A stretch of 9,794 bases of DNA from an uncultured Ruminococcus sp. (GTDB lineage: Bacteria; Bacillota; Clostridia; Oscillospirales; Acutalibacteraceae). The notes below the pieces were generated by a model. The model made no database searches. It was given only the letters and a program-made list of their open reading frames with translations, and was not told the origin of the DNA. Made by a program: the position numbers and the translations under genes. Of the stretch, positions 1 through 6,003 are shown piece by piece; the stretch's first letter is position 1, and every line of letters starts with the position of its first letter. Location: the NCBI GenBank assembly GCA_937892835.1, contig CALBHM010000325.1:1-9794 (forward strand), in the 5' to 3' direction.

Positions 1-1
1 C

Positions 2-631
2 AAGGCAACACAGGGCATGACCGACGCAACACGTCAGCAGGACTCCGAACCGGTCGTTAATTTCAGCTGGAGCTACGGCTTTGATACAGGTCTTTCAGAG
101 GATGAGCAAATCACCCTTACAAAAGCTCTCGATGAGTACCTCTCGTCAGGTTTAACCTATAAAAACTCAGACGGTCACCTTGTTACCGAAATAGAGAGCC
201 GAGAGCAGAACAGAAATGATTTCTATGCGCTTTACGGCGGACTTTTCGGACTCGGAATAATTCTCAGTATTGTATTCATCTTCGCGGCGGTGCTCATCAT
301 CTACTACAAGCAGGTCTCCGAGGGCTACGAGGATCAGAAGCGCTTTGAGATTATGCAAAAGGTCGGCATGACGAAAAAGGAAATCAGAAAGAGCATCAAT
401 TCACAGCTCCTGACTGTATTCTTCCTCCCCCTCATCTTCGCAGGAATGCACCTCGCATTTGCCGCTCCGATAATTAAAAAGCTTCTGCTTATATTCAACC
501 TGACAAACCTTAATCTTTTCATTGTGACAATTTTGATCAGCTTCGCAGCATTTGCGTTGTTCTACATGATTGTTTACAAGATCACCTCAAATGCCTATTA
601 CAAGATAGTAAGCGGTGCAAAGGAGGACTGA
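2..631 (+). CDS. Bce-type ABC transporter permease, FtsX family (3' part, cut by left edge)
   Basis: C-terminal 209 residues of a membrane permease; the frame is open to the window edge, so the ATG at 17 is internal and the true start lies outside. Three hydrophobic segments are visible, encoded at about 233-307, 407-472 and 509-580. Between the first two is the cytoplasmic stretch YEDQKRFEIMQKVGMTKKEI (about 326-385), the coupling segment typical of BceB/VraG-type FtsX-fold permeases. Family members pair with an ATPase to remove peptide antibiotics from lipid II cycle intermediates, usually under a BceRS-type two-component system. The polar N-terminal part seen here (about 17-220) fits the end of the large extracellular domain. 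The next gene starts 3 bp after the stop and its ribosome binding site lies inside this gene, so they are co-transcribed. The family assignment is firm; the substrate is unknown, and the ATPase and N-terminus cannot be seen. Confidence 0.88.
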   Translation, partial: KATQGMTDATRQQDSEPVVNFSWSYGFDTGLSEDEQITLTKALDEYLSSGLTYKNSDGHLVTEIESREQNRNDFYALYGGLFGLGIILSIVFIFAAVLIIYYKQVSEGYEDQKRFEIMQKVGMTKKEIRKSINSQLLTVFFLPLIFAGMHLAFAAPIIKKLLLIFNLTNLNLFIVTILISFAAFALFYMIVYKITSNAYYKIVSGAKED

Positions 632-634
632 GCA

Positions 635-1108
635 ATGAAAAAGCTGCTTGCAATTTTTATCGCCGCAGTTGTTTTGCTGTCGGTCGTCGAGGTGGTCAGA
701 AAGCCGTCGGCACAGCAGATAGTCGATGATTTTGACAGCATAGTTCACGTTATCAGTCTCACGCAAATAACAAGAGATTCAAAACTCATCGGTAAAAGAG
801 AAAATGTCGGCAAGGACACATATATCGGCAGCTATTCCTCCTCATGCATCTCCGAATACGGACGTGACGTGGTATTCGGCGGCGCATCGGTCAAGGAAAG
901 AAAAATCAAGCTCAAGGTGAAAATTCTTAAAGAAAGCGGAGCCGCCTCAATTCGTGTCAGGACAAATTCTTATGTTGAGGATTACTCCGTTGACGAGAAC
1001 GGAAATTTTGAAAAGACATTTGATTTTGACGGCGGCGGGAACTACGCAATGATAATTTACAACAACTTCACCGGAACGGTCGAAATGACCTCGGAATACG
1101 CAAAATGA
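635..1108 (+). CDS. Small exported or membrane-anchored protein in the ABC transporter operon
   Basis: 157 residues, no family recognised. A start MKKLL followed by a hydrophobic stretch (residues 4-21) gives a signal peptide or N-terminal anchor; there is no lipobox cysteine (the only Cys is residue 71, in SYSSSCISEYG). The remainder is polar and looks beta-rich: alternating strands KIKLKVKI, ASIRVRTN, a Gly/Asp turn FDGGGNYAMIIYNNF (129-145) and a final strand GTVEMTSEY, suggesting a compact beta-sandwich outside the membrane. The ATG is set by a GGAGG site at 622-626 that overlaps the end of the permease gene; spacing from the permease stop is 3 bp, so translation is coupled. Position implies an accessory role to the transporter, such as a periplasmic-side or cell-wall-side partner, but that is inference. 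Real gene: very likely; function: unknown. Confidence 0.8.
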   Translation: MKKLLAIFIAAVVLLSVVEVVRKPSAQQIVDDFDSIVHVISLTQITRDSKLIGKRENVGKDTYIGSYSSSCISEYGRDVVFGGASVKERKIKLKVKILKESGAASIRVRTNSYVEDYSVDENGNFEKTFDFDGGGNYAMIIYNNFTGTVEMTSEYAK

Positions 1109-1257
1109 AAAAGCTTAAACACATTTTTTCAAAGCTTGTATTTTTCGGCGGACTTGCCGCAATAGGCATACTCACCGTCCCTGCCGCAATACTTTTCGGA
1201 ATGATAGCACTCATCCGTGCCGCAACCGATCTGATAACGCAAAAACTCGATAAATAA
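1105..1257 (+). CDS. 50-residue single-span membrane protein
   Basis: Short gene starting in an ATGA overlap with the stop of the preceding gene, a classic translational-coupling arrangement. The product begins with a basic MKKLKH segment, has one hydrophobic helix of about 24 residues (roughly 12-36, from LVFFGGLAAIGI through AILFGMIALI) and a short amphipathic, mildly charged tail ending QKLDK. No ribosome binding site of its own is evident beyond the coupled stop. It is the last gene of the operon: a terminator hairpin starts 6 bp after its stop. Small single-helix proteins often modulate a neighbouring membrane complex, which would fit the ABC permease upstream, but no function can be read from sequence. 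It would be missed by a 60-codon length cut-off. The ATGA overlap, membrane-like composition and position before a terminator support a real gene. Confidence 0.68.
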   Translation: MKKLKHIFSKLVFFGGLAAIGILTVPAAILFGMIALIRAATDLITQKLDK

Positions 1258-1262
1258 AATTA

Positions 1263-1310
1263 ACTGCCGCATTTAGCACTGTATCTAAATGCGGCAGTCT
1301 TATTTAGTTA
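1263..1310. terminator. Probable bidirectional terminator between convergent operons
   Basis: A perfect 14-bp stem, ACTGCCGCATTTAG (1263-1276) against its complement at 1285-1298, with an 8-nt loop. It lies between the end of the transporter operon (stop 1257) and the end of serA (1326, - strand). The right flank (CTTATTTAGTT) and the reverse complement of the left flank (TTAATTTTATTTA) are both T-rich but interrupted, so it can serve either direction, though neither tail is ideal. The 3' arm plus one base (CTAAATGCGGCAGTC, 1285-1299) is repeated exactly at 6113-6127 in another structured element. Confidence 0.8.
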
Positions 1311-1325
1311 AAAATCAAAATATAA

Positions 1326-2450
1326 TTATTTAATCACTCTTACTCTGATAACACCGTCGATTGCTTCAAGAGCGGCAACATCAGCCTCGGTGTCAACAAC
1401 CGAGTAACCGTATGCTCCTCTTACTGCGCTCTTTGCGTCTGCGCCGAGTACAGCCTTAACAGCGTCTGCAGCGTCAGCCTTATGGATAACGCAGGTTCTT
1501 GCACCGTCAACCTTATCGAGCGGCATTCTCGGCATATTTACCGAGTTAATGATCTCACCCTTTTCGATGTAAGCGATAAGCTCATCGGCAGCCATAACAG
1601 CGCAGTTGTCCTCACTCTCGGGAGTCGATGCGCCGAGATGCGGGATAGCGATAACACCGTCAACGCCGATAACCTCATCCGACGGGAAGTCCGTAACATA
1701 AGCGGCAGCCTTACCGCTTTCGAGTGCGGCAATCATGTCTGCGCTGTTTACAAGTCCGCCACGGGCAAAGTTGAGAATTCTTACTCCGTCCTTGCAAAGT
1801 GCAAGAGTATCCTTGTTGACGGTATCCTTAGTTCCGTCATTGAGAGGAACGTGAATTGTTATGTAATCACTCTTCTTAAAGATGTCATTGATGTCCTCAA
1901 CAACCTCTGTCTCTGCTGAAAGAGCAGCCTTAACACCCTCCGAAAGGAACGGGTCATAGCCGACAATTTTCATACCGAGAGCTTCGGCAGCCTGAGCAAC
2001 TTTAAAGCCGATTGCGCCGAGACCGATAACGCCGAGAGTCTTACCCATGATTTCGGGGCCGGCGAACTGTGACTTACCTTTTTCAACGAGCTTGCCGACG
2101 TTGTCGCCCTCGCCCTTAAGTCCCTTGCACCAGTCATAAGCGGCAGTGACTTTTCTCGAAGCAAGAAGAAGTCCGCAGATAACAAGCTCCTTAACGGCAT
2201 TTGCGTTTGCACCGGGAGTGTTGAAAACAACGATACCCTGCTCTGCGCACTTGTCAACCGGGATATTGTTAGTACCTGCACCGGCACGGGCGATTGCAAG
2301 AGTTTCGGGAGCAAATACAGTCTCATGCATTGAAGCCGAACGAACCATAACGGCGGTCGGATTCTCACAGCTGTCCGAGCAAGCGTACTTACCGTCGAAA
2401 CGGGCTGTGCCGCAGGCGGCAATCTTGTTGAGAGTAAGAATATTATACAT
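1326..2450 (-). CDS. serA: D-3-phosphoglycerate dehydrogenase
   Basis: 374 residues. Oxidises 3-phosphoglycerate to 3-phosphohydroxypyruvate with NAD+, the first step of phosphorylated serine synthesis, in the cytosol. It has the 2-hydroxyacid dehydrogenase layout: N-terminal substrate-domain piece (1-90, with ARAGAGTNNIPVD at 54-66), Rossmann domain with GLGAIG (Gly143, 145, 148), NFARGGLVN carrying Arg230, Glu259 29 residues later as in the family, and IPHLGAST carrying His271. The loop between the Glu and His is short. About 70 C-terminal residues (305-374, ending VIRVRVIK) fit a small ACT-like domain; the long middle domain of type-I SerA is absent, as in many Clostridia. The ATG is supported by AAGGAG 8 bp upstream. 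It is the second gene after serC in the same direction, 166 bp apart, and ends opposite the transporter operon. The serB phosphatase is not in the window. Confidence 0.95.
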   Translation of the reverse strand: MYNILTLNKIAACGTARFDGKYACSDSCENPTAVMVRSASMHETVFAPETLAIARAGAGTNNIPVDKCAEQGIVVFNTPGANANAVKELVICGLLLASRKVTAAYDWCKGLKGEGDNVGKLVEKGKSQFAGPEIMGKTLGVIGLGAIGFKVAQAAEALGMKIVGYDPFLSEGVKAALSAETEVVEDINDIFKKSDYITIHVPLNDGTKDTVNKDTLALCKDGVRILNFARGGLVNSADMIAALESGKAAAYVTDFPSDEVIGVDGVIAIPHLGASTPESEDNCAVMAADELIAYIEKGEIINSVNMPRMPLDKVDGARTCVIHKADAADAVKAVLGADAKSAVRGAYGYSVVDTEADVAALEAIDGVIRVRVIK

Positions 2451-2490
2451 AAAATTATCTCCTTATATTGTTTGTTTCTGTTTAAACCTT

Positions 2491-2507
2491 TCTCTTATAT
2501 TAAGAGA
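2491..2507 (-). other. Small hairpin in the serA leader
   Basis: A 7-bp perfect stem (TCTCTTA at 2491-2497 with TAAGAGA at 2501-2507, 3-nt loop), about 40 bp upstream of the serA start. It is AT-rich and followed on the transcribed strand by AAGGTTTAAAC rather than a T run, so it is not a terminator. It could protect or process the serA message; no function is demonstrated. Confidence 0.3.
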
Positions 2508-2533
2508 CCGTCAGCAACGAAAAGATAAACAGT

Positions 2534-2590
2534 CTTTATCCCCTCCGTCGCTAAAGGCGACACCTCCCCTTGATTCAACCAAGGGGAGGC
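2534..2590. repeat. Two-hairpin intergenic repeat between serC and serA
   Basis: Two adjacent hairpins: a 6-bp stem (one G-T pair) 2548-2553/2557-2562, and a perfect 10-bp stem CCTCCCCTTG (2564-2573)/CAAGGGGAGG (2581-2590) with a 7-nt loop. The head 2534-2551 is identical over 18 nt to 9693-9710 in the right-hand intergenic region, and both copies continue into a hairpin at the same place, which marks a dispersed modular repeat. I recall similar CCCTCCGTCG plus AAGGGGAG elements as common in gut Clostridia; this is not verified here. On the serC-serA transcript the strong stem is followed by TGTCGCC, not a T run, so complete termination is not expected; partial polarity or RNA stabilisation is possible. 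Confidence 0.72.
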
Positions 2591-2616
2591 TTGGTAAAAA
2601 GTCTTAAATTAGCTTC

Positions 2617-3699
2617 TTATGAATTAGCTTCCTCGAACTTCTTCATGAACTCGACGAGCTTTTCAACGCCCTCGATCGGCATTGCGTTGTAGATAGAAGC
2701 TCTCATACCGCCAACGGTCTTGTGACCCTTGAGGTTGATAAAGCCTGCCTCTGTTGCCTCGGCAATGAACTTTGCTTCCATGTCCTTGTCGCCGATAACG
2801 AACGGAACATTCATAAGAGAACGATCCTCCTTGACAACAGTGCCCTTGAAGAGCTTGCTTGAATCAAGGTAATCGTAAAGAATCTTAGCCTTAGCTTCGT
2901 TTCTTGCCTTCATAGCGTCAAGGCCGCCGATGCTCTTGATCCACTCAAGAACAAGCTTGCACATATAAATCGTGTAGCACGGCGGAGTGTTGTACATTGA
3001 GCCGTTGTCTGCGTGAATCTTATAGTCAAGCATTGTCGGTGTGTAGTCACGGGCATGGCCGAGCATATCCTCACGGATGATAGCGATTACAAGACCTGCC
3101 GGAGCAACGTTCTTCTGAGCGCCGCCGTAAACCATTGCAAACTTTGAAATATCAAGCGGCTCCGAGAAGAAGCAGGATGAAACGTCTGCAATAAGAGGAA
3201 TATCGCCTGTATCCGGGATATACTTGAAGGTTGTACCGTAAATCGTATTGTTCATGCAATAGTAAACATAGTCGATATCATCGCGGAAGCTCTCACGAGT
3301 CGTCTTGGGAATATAGGTGTACGTCTTATCCTCAGATGAAGCTGCGGCAACAACATCGCCGTACTTCTTAGCCTCTTTGAAAGCCTGATTTGCCCAACGG
3401 CCTGTGATAATGTAATCAGCCTTGCCTGTGCCGTTCATAAAGTTGAGCGGAATAGCTGCGAACTGAGTTGATGCTCCGCCCTGAAGGAACAGAACCTTGT
3501 AGTTATCCGGAACCTTGTAAATCTCACGAACAAGAGCCTCTGCGGAATCAATGATTCCCTGGAAAGCCTTTGAACGGTGCGACATCTCCATAACGGATGT
3601 GCCTGTGCCCTCGTAGTCCAGCATTTCTGCGGCAGCCTTATTCAGTACTGACTCGGGAAGCATGGACGGACCTGCTGAAAAGTTATATACTCTACCCAT
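2617..3699 (-). CDS. serC: Phosphoserine aminotransferase
   Basis: 360 residues, the usual SerC length. PLP enzyme that moves the amino group of glutamate to 3-phosphohydroxypyruvate, giving O-phosphoserine; the step after SerA. Visible signatures: RVYNFSAGPSMLP (3-15), EMSHRSKAF with His41-Arg42 in the substrate pocket, LQGGAST (72-78) for cofactor phosphate, Trp102, ADVSS with Asp172 for the pyridine nitrogen, GGAQKNVAPAG with the Schiff-base Lys196, NTPP (237-240), and GGMRASIYNA with Arg333. The frame is open 12 codons further upstream, to an ATG at 3735, but the start is placed at 3699 because the protein family begins here and GGAGGT lies 8 bp before this ATG. First gene of a serC-serA operon behind the consensus promoter at 3777-3805; divergent from pgk. 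Confidence 0.96.
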   Translation of the reverse strand: MGRVYNFSAGPSMLPESVLNKAAAEMLDYEGTGTSVMEMSHRSKAFQGIIDSAEALVREIYKVPDNYKVLFLQGGASTQFAAIPLNFMNGTGKADYIITGRWANQAFKEAKKYGDVVAAASSEDKTYTYIPKTTRESFRDDIDYVYYCMNNTIYGTTFKYIPDTGDIPLIADVSSCFFSEPLDISKFAMVYGGAQKNVAPAGLVIAIIREDMLGHARDYTPTMLDYKIHADNGSMYNTPPCYTIYMCKLVLEWIKSIGGLDAMKARNEAKAKILYDYLDSSKLFKGTVVKEDRSLMNVPFVIGDKDMEAKFIAEATEAGFINLKGHKTVGGMRASIYNAMPIEGVEKLVEFMKKFEEANS

Positions 3700-3776
3700 A
3701 ATAAAACCTCCGATAGAATTTTGGCAATACAACACTTCTTAATCGTGCCGCACCGCCTTAAATATTTTACTGAAAT

Positions 3777-3805
3777 ATTATACCTTTATGTTAATTCTTT
3801 GTCAA
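3777..3805 (-). promoter_or_regulatory. Sigma-A promoter for serC-serA, full consensus
   Basis: Read on the - strand: TTGACA (3805-3800), 17-bp spacer, TATAAT (3782-3777). Both hexamers match the vegetative consensus at every position and the spacing is optimal. The start point would be near 3770, giving a leader of about 70 nt before the serC ATG. A promoter this strong suggests that control, if any, is by a repressor or in the leader. Confidence 0.85.
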
Positions 3806-3834
3806 CTATGTTTTGTTTGTATAATTTTAAATTG

Positions 3835-3869
3835 TTTTATTCACTCTTTGAACAAAATGGTGAATAAAA
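3835..3869. promoter_or_regulatory. 10-bp inverted repeat between divergent promoters, candidate operator
   Basis: TTTTATTCAC (3835-3844) is matched by its exact reverse complement GTGAATAAAA (3860-3869) across a 15-bp gap, which itself holds a TTTG/CAAA pair. The gap gives a centre-to-centre half-site distance of 25 bp, about two and a half helical turns. It sits about 30 bp upstream of the serC -35 box and about 62 bp upstream of the pgk -35 box. It has no T run, and lies upstream of both predicted start points, so it is unlikely to be a terminator for either operon. An operator for a dimeric or tetrameric regulator is plausible; no known consensus is matched. Confidence 0.45.
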
Positions 3870-3931
3870 GAAAAAAATATGCTAATTTTATGTATATACT
3901 GATATATTGTTAAATTTTTGGCTATTGGTAC

Positions 3932-3960
3932 TTGAAAAATTTCCCGTTTTGTTGTAAAAT
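3932..3960 (+). promoter_or_regulatory. Promoter for pgk-tpiA
   Basis: TTGAAA (3932-3937), 17-bp spacer, TAAAAT (3955-3960), with start expected near 3967 and a leader of about 40 nt before the pgk ATG. A half-site-like TTGTTAA (3907-3913) lies just upstream of the -35 box but lacks a good second half. The -35 TTG coincides with a possible in-frame start extending pgk by 25 codons, which the promoter location argues against. Confidence 0.72.
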
Positions 3961-4006
3961 AAGTCGGATTGAAAATATAATATTATTTCTGAAAGGAAGA
4001 TCAATA

Positions 4007-5197
4007 ATGGAAGCTCTTAACAAAAAGACCGTTGAAGATATTGACGTAAACGGCAAGAAGGTTCTTGTTCGCTGCGACTTCAACGTTCCCCTCAAGGACG
4101 GCGTTATTACAAGCGACAAGCGTATTGTTGCTTCGCTCCCGACAATCAAATATCTCATCGACCATAACGCAAAGGTTATCCTTTGCTCACATCTCGGCAG
4201 ACCCAAGGGCGAATTCAAGCCCGAGTTTTCTCTTGCTCCCGTTGCCGCTCGCCTTTCCGAGCTCCTCGGCAAGGAAGTTAAGATGGCAAAGGACGTTGTT
4301 GGCGAAAGTGCACAGTCACTCGCCGCTTCGCTTCAGGACGGCGACGTAATGCTCCTTGAAAACGTTCGTTTCCATAAGGAAGAGACAAAGAACGATCCCG
4401 AGTTCTCAAAGAAGCTCGCTTCTCTTGCAGATGTCTATGTAAACGATGCATTCGGCTCGGCTCACAGAGCACACAGCTCAACAACAGGCGTTGCAGATTA
4501 CCTTCCGGCAGTTTGCGGCTACCTCATTCAGAAGGAAATCGAGTTCATCGGCGGTGCTCTTGCTAACCCGAAGCGTCCGCTTGTTGCTATCCTCGGCGGT
4601 GCTAAGGTTTCCGACAAGATCGGCGTTATCACAAACCTCCTCGACAAGTGCGACACGATCATCGTCGGCGGCGGTATGGCTTACACCTTCATGAAGGCTC
4701 TCGGCTACAGCATTGGTAATTCTCTTCTTGAGGAAGACAGAATTGACGACGCTATGAACATGATGAACACAGCTAAGGAGAAGGGCGTTAAGTTCCTTAT
4801 CCCGGTTGACAATAAAGTAGGTAAAGAGTACAAGCCCGACACTGAGGCTATGATCATCGACAGCGATATCATTCCCGACGGCTGGATGGGTCTTGACATC
4901 GGTCCTAAGACACAGGCTCTCTTCGCTGACGCTATTAAGGGCAGCGGAACCGTAATCTGGAACGGACCTATGGGCGTTTCCGAGTGGGATAACTTCGCAG
5001 CGGGTACAATAGCTGTTGCAACGGCAGTTGCAAATTCCGGTGCTATCTCAATCATCGGCGGCGGCGACTCGGCTGCAGCTGTTCAGAAGCTTGGTTTTGC
5101 CGACAAGATGTCTCACATCTCAACAGGCGGCGGTGCTTCACTTGAATTCCTTGAGGGCAAGGAGCTTCCGGGCATCGCAGCTCTCAATGACAAATAA
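4007..5197 (+). CDS. pgk: Phosphoglycerate kinase
   Basis: 396 residues, standard length. Transfers phosphate from 1,3-bisphosphoglycerate to ADP, giving ATP and 3-phosphoglycerate in glycolysis. N-domain substrate site: VRCDFNVPL (Arg22, Asp24, Asn26), SHLGRPKG (His62, Arg65), LLENVRFHKEE (Arg121) and DAFGSAHRAHSS (Arg154). C-domain nucleotide site: ILGGAKVSDK (195-204), IVGGGMAYTF (219-228), WNGPMGVSEW (318-327), GGGDSAAAV and STGGGASLEFLEG near the end. The start at 4007 is chosen because the family begins with this MEALNKKTVEDIDV segment and an AAGGA site lies about 9 bp upstream; the longer open frame from 3932 encodes a non-homologous leader overlapping the promoter. First gene of the operon, 15 bp before tpiA. 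Codon use is strongly biased (CTT/CTC, GTT, GCT), as expected for high expression. No gap gene precedes it. Confidence 0.97.
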   Translation: MEALNKKTVEDIDVNGKKVLVRCDFNVPLKDGVITSDKRIVASLPTIKYLIDHNAKVILCSHLGRPKGEFKPEFSLAPVAARLSELLGKEVKMAKDVVGESAQSLAASLQDGDVMLLENVRFHKEETKNDPEFSKKLASLADVYVNDAFGSAHRAHSSTTGVADYLPAVCGYLIQKEIEFIGGALANPKRPLVAILGGAKVSDKIGVITNLLDKCDTIIVGGGMAYTFMKALGYSIGNSLLEEDRIDDAMNMMNTAKEKGVKFLIPVDNKVGKEYKPDTEAMIIDSDIIPDGWMGLDIGPKTQALFADAIKGSGTVIWNGPMGVSEWDNFAAGTIAVATAVANSGAISIIGGGDSAAAVQKLGFADKMSHISTGGGASLEFLEGKELPGIAALNDK

Positions 5198-5212
5198 TCG
5201 GAGGTAGTTAAA

Positions 5213-5980
5213 ATGAACAAGTCACTTCGTAAAGCAGTTATCGCAGGTAACTGGAAAATGAATAAAACCCCTGCTGAGACAACAGCTCTCATCAACGAGA
5301 TCAAACCTCTCGTTGCAGACGCAGATTGCGACGTAGTTTGCTGCGTTCCTTATGTTGACCTTTTCGCAGCTCTCGAAGCAGCTAAGGGCTCAAACATCAA
5401 AATCGGTGCAGAAAACTGCCACTGGGCAAAGAGCGGTGCATTCACAGGTGAGGTTTCCGCAGAGATGCTCAAGGCTTGCGGCGTTGATATCGTTATCACA
5501 GGCCACAGCGAGAGAAGAACATACTTCGGCGATACAGACGTTACAGTTCATGACCGCACAAGAGCAGCTCTTGACAACGGTATGACCGTTATTCTCTGCG
5601 TTGGTGAGTATCTTGAGCAGCGTGAGCAGAACATCACAATGGAGGTTGTTTCTTCTCAGGTTAAGATTGCTCTTGCAGGCGTAAGCAAAGAAGAGCTTGA
5701 CAGAATCATCATCGCATATGAGCCGGTTTGGGCTATCGGAACAGGCAAGACTGCAACAGCCGATCAGGCTGAGGAAGTCTGCAAGGCTATCCGTGAGCTT
5801 ATCGCTGAGCTTTATGATAAGGAAGCTGCCGACAAGTTTGTTGTTCAGTATGGCGGATCAATGAACGCCAAGAATGCAGACGAGCTTCTCGGCAAGGAGG
5901 ATGTTGACGGCGGTCTTATCGGCGGCGCATCTCTCAAGGCTCCCGACTTTGCAGCTATTGTTAAGGCAGCAAGTAAATAA
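5213..5980 (+). CDS. tpiA: Triosephosphate isomerase
   Basis: 255 residues, the usual length for the TIM barrel. Interconverts dihydroxyacetone phosphate and glyceraldehyde-3-phosphate. Catalytic residues are visible: AGNWKMNK with Asn13 and Lys15, ITGHSERR with His98, and AYEPVWAIGTGKTA with the base Glu170 directly before flexible loop 6 (171-180). Phosphate-binding loops are QYGGSMNAKN (212-221) and DGGLIGGASL (232-241). The ATG has CGGAGG about 9 bp upstream and lies 15 bp after the pgk stop, so the two are co-transcribed and their ratio is set mainly by translation. Nothing is missing. Followed by the structured element at 6004-6129, which separates it from gpmI by 174 bp. Confidence 0.97.
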   Translation: MNKSLRKAVIAGNWKMNKTPAETTALINEIKPLVADADCDVVCCVPYVDLFAALEAAKGSNIKIGAENCHWAKSGAFTGEVSAEMLKACGVDIVITGHSERRTYFGDTDVTVHDRTRAALDNGMTVILCVGEYLEQREQNITMEVVSSQVKIALAGVSKEELDRIIIAYEPVWAIGTGKTATADQAEEVCKAIRELIAELYDKEAADKFVVQYGGSMNAKNADELLGKEDVDGGLIGGASLKAPDFAAIVKAASK

Positions 5981-6003
5981 TTTATATCGGATATAATTTT
6001 CGC

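Noticed and set aside
1482..1919. 145-codon open frame antisense to serA
   Set aside because: Lies entirely within serA, no ribosome binding site and no family resemblance.
2146..2607. 153-codon open frame antisense to serA and running into the serC-serA spacer
   Set aside because: It overlaps clear serA coding sequence, crosses the hairpin repeat, has a low-complexity Ser/Ala/Leu product and no recognisable motif; a shadow frame.
3700..3735. 12-codon extension of serC
   Set aside because: SerC proteins begin at the MGRVYNFSAGP segment and GGAGGT sits 8 bp before the ATG at 3699; the upstream ATG has no such site.
3907..3922. Rex-like operator upstream of pgk
   Set aside because: TTGTTAA is present but the expected second half (TTAACAA) is matched at only about 4 of 7 positions; too weak to call in AT-rich DNA.
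3932..4006. 25-codon N-terminal extension of pgk from a TTG start
   Set aside because: The TTG is the first part of the -35 box of the pgk promoter, the encoded leader is not Pgk-like, and a ribosome binding site precedes the ATG at 4007.
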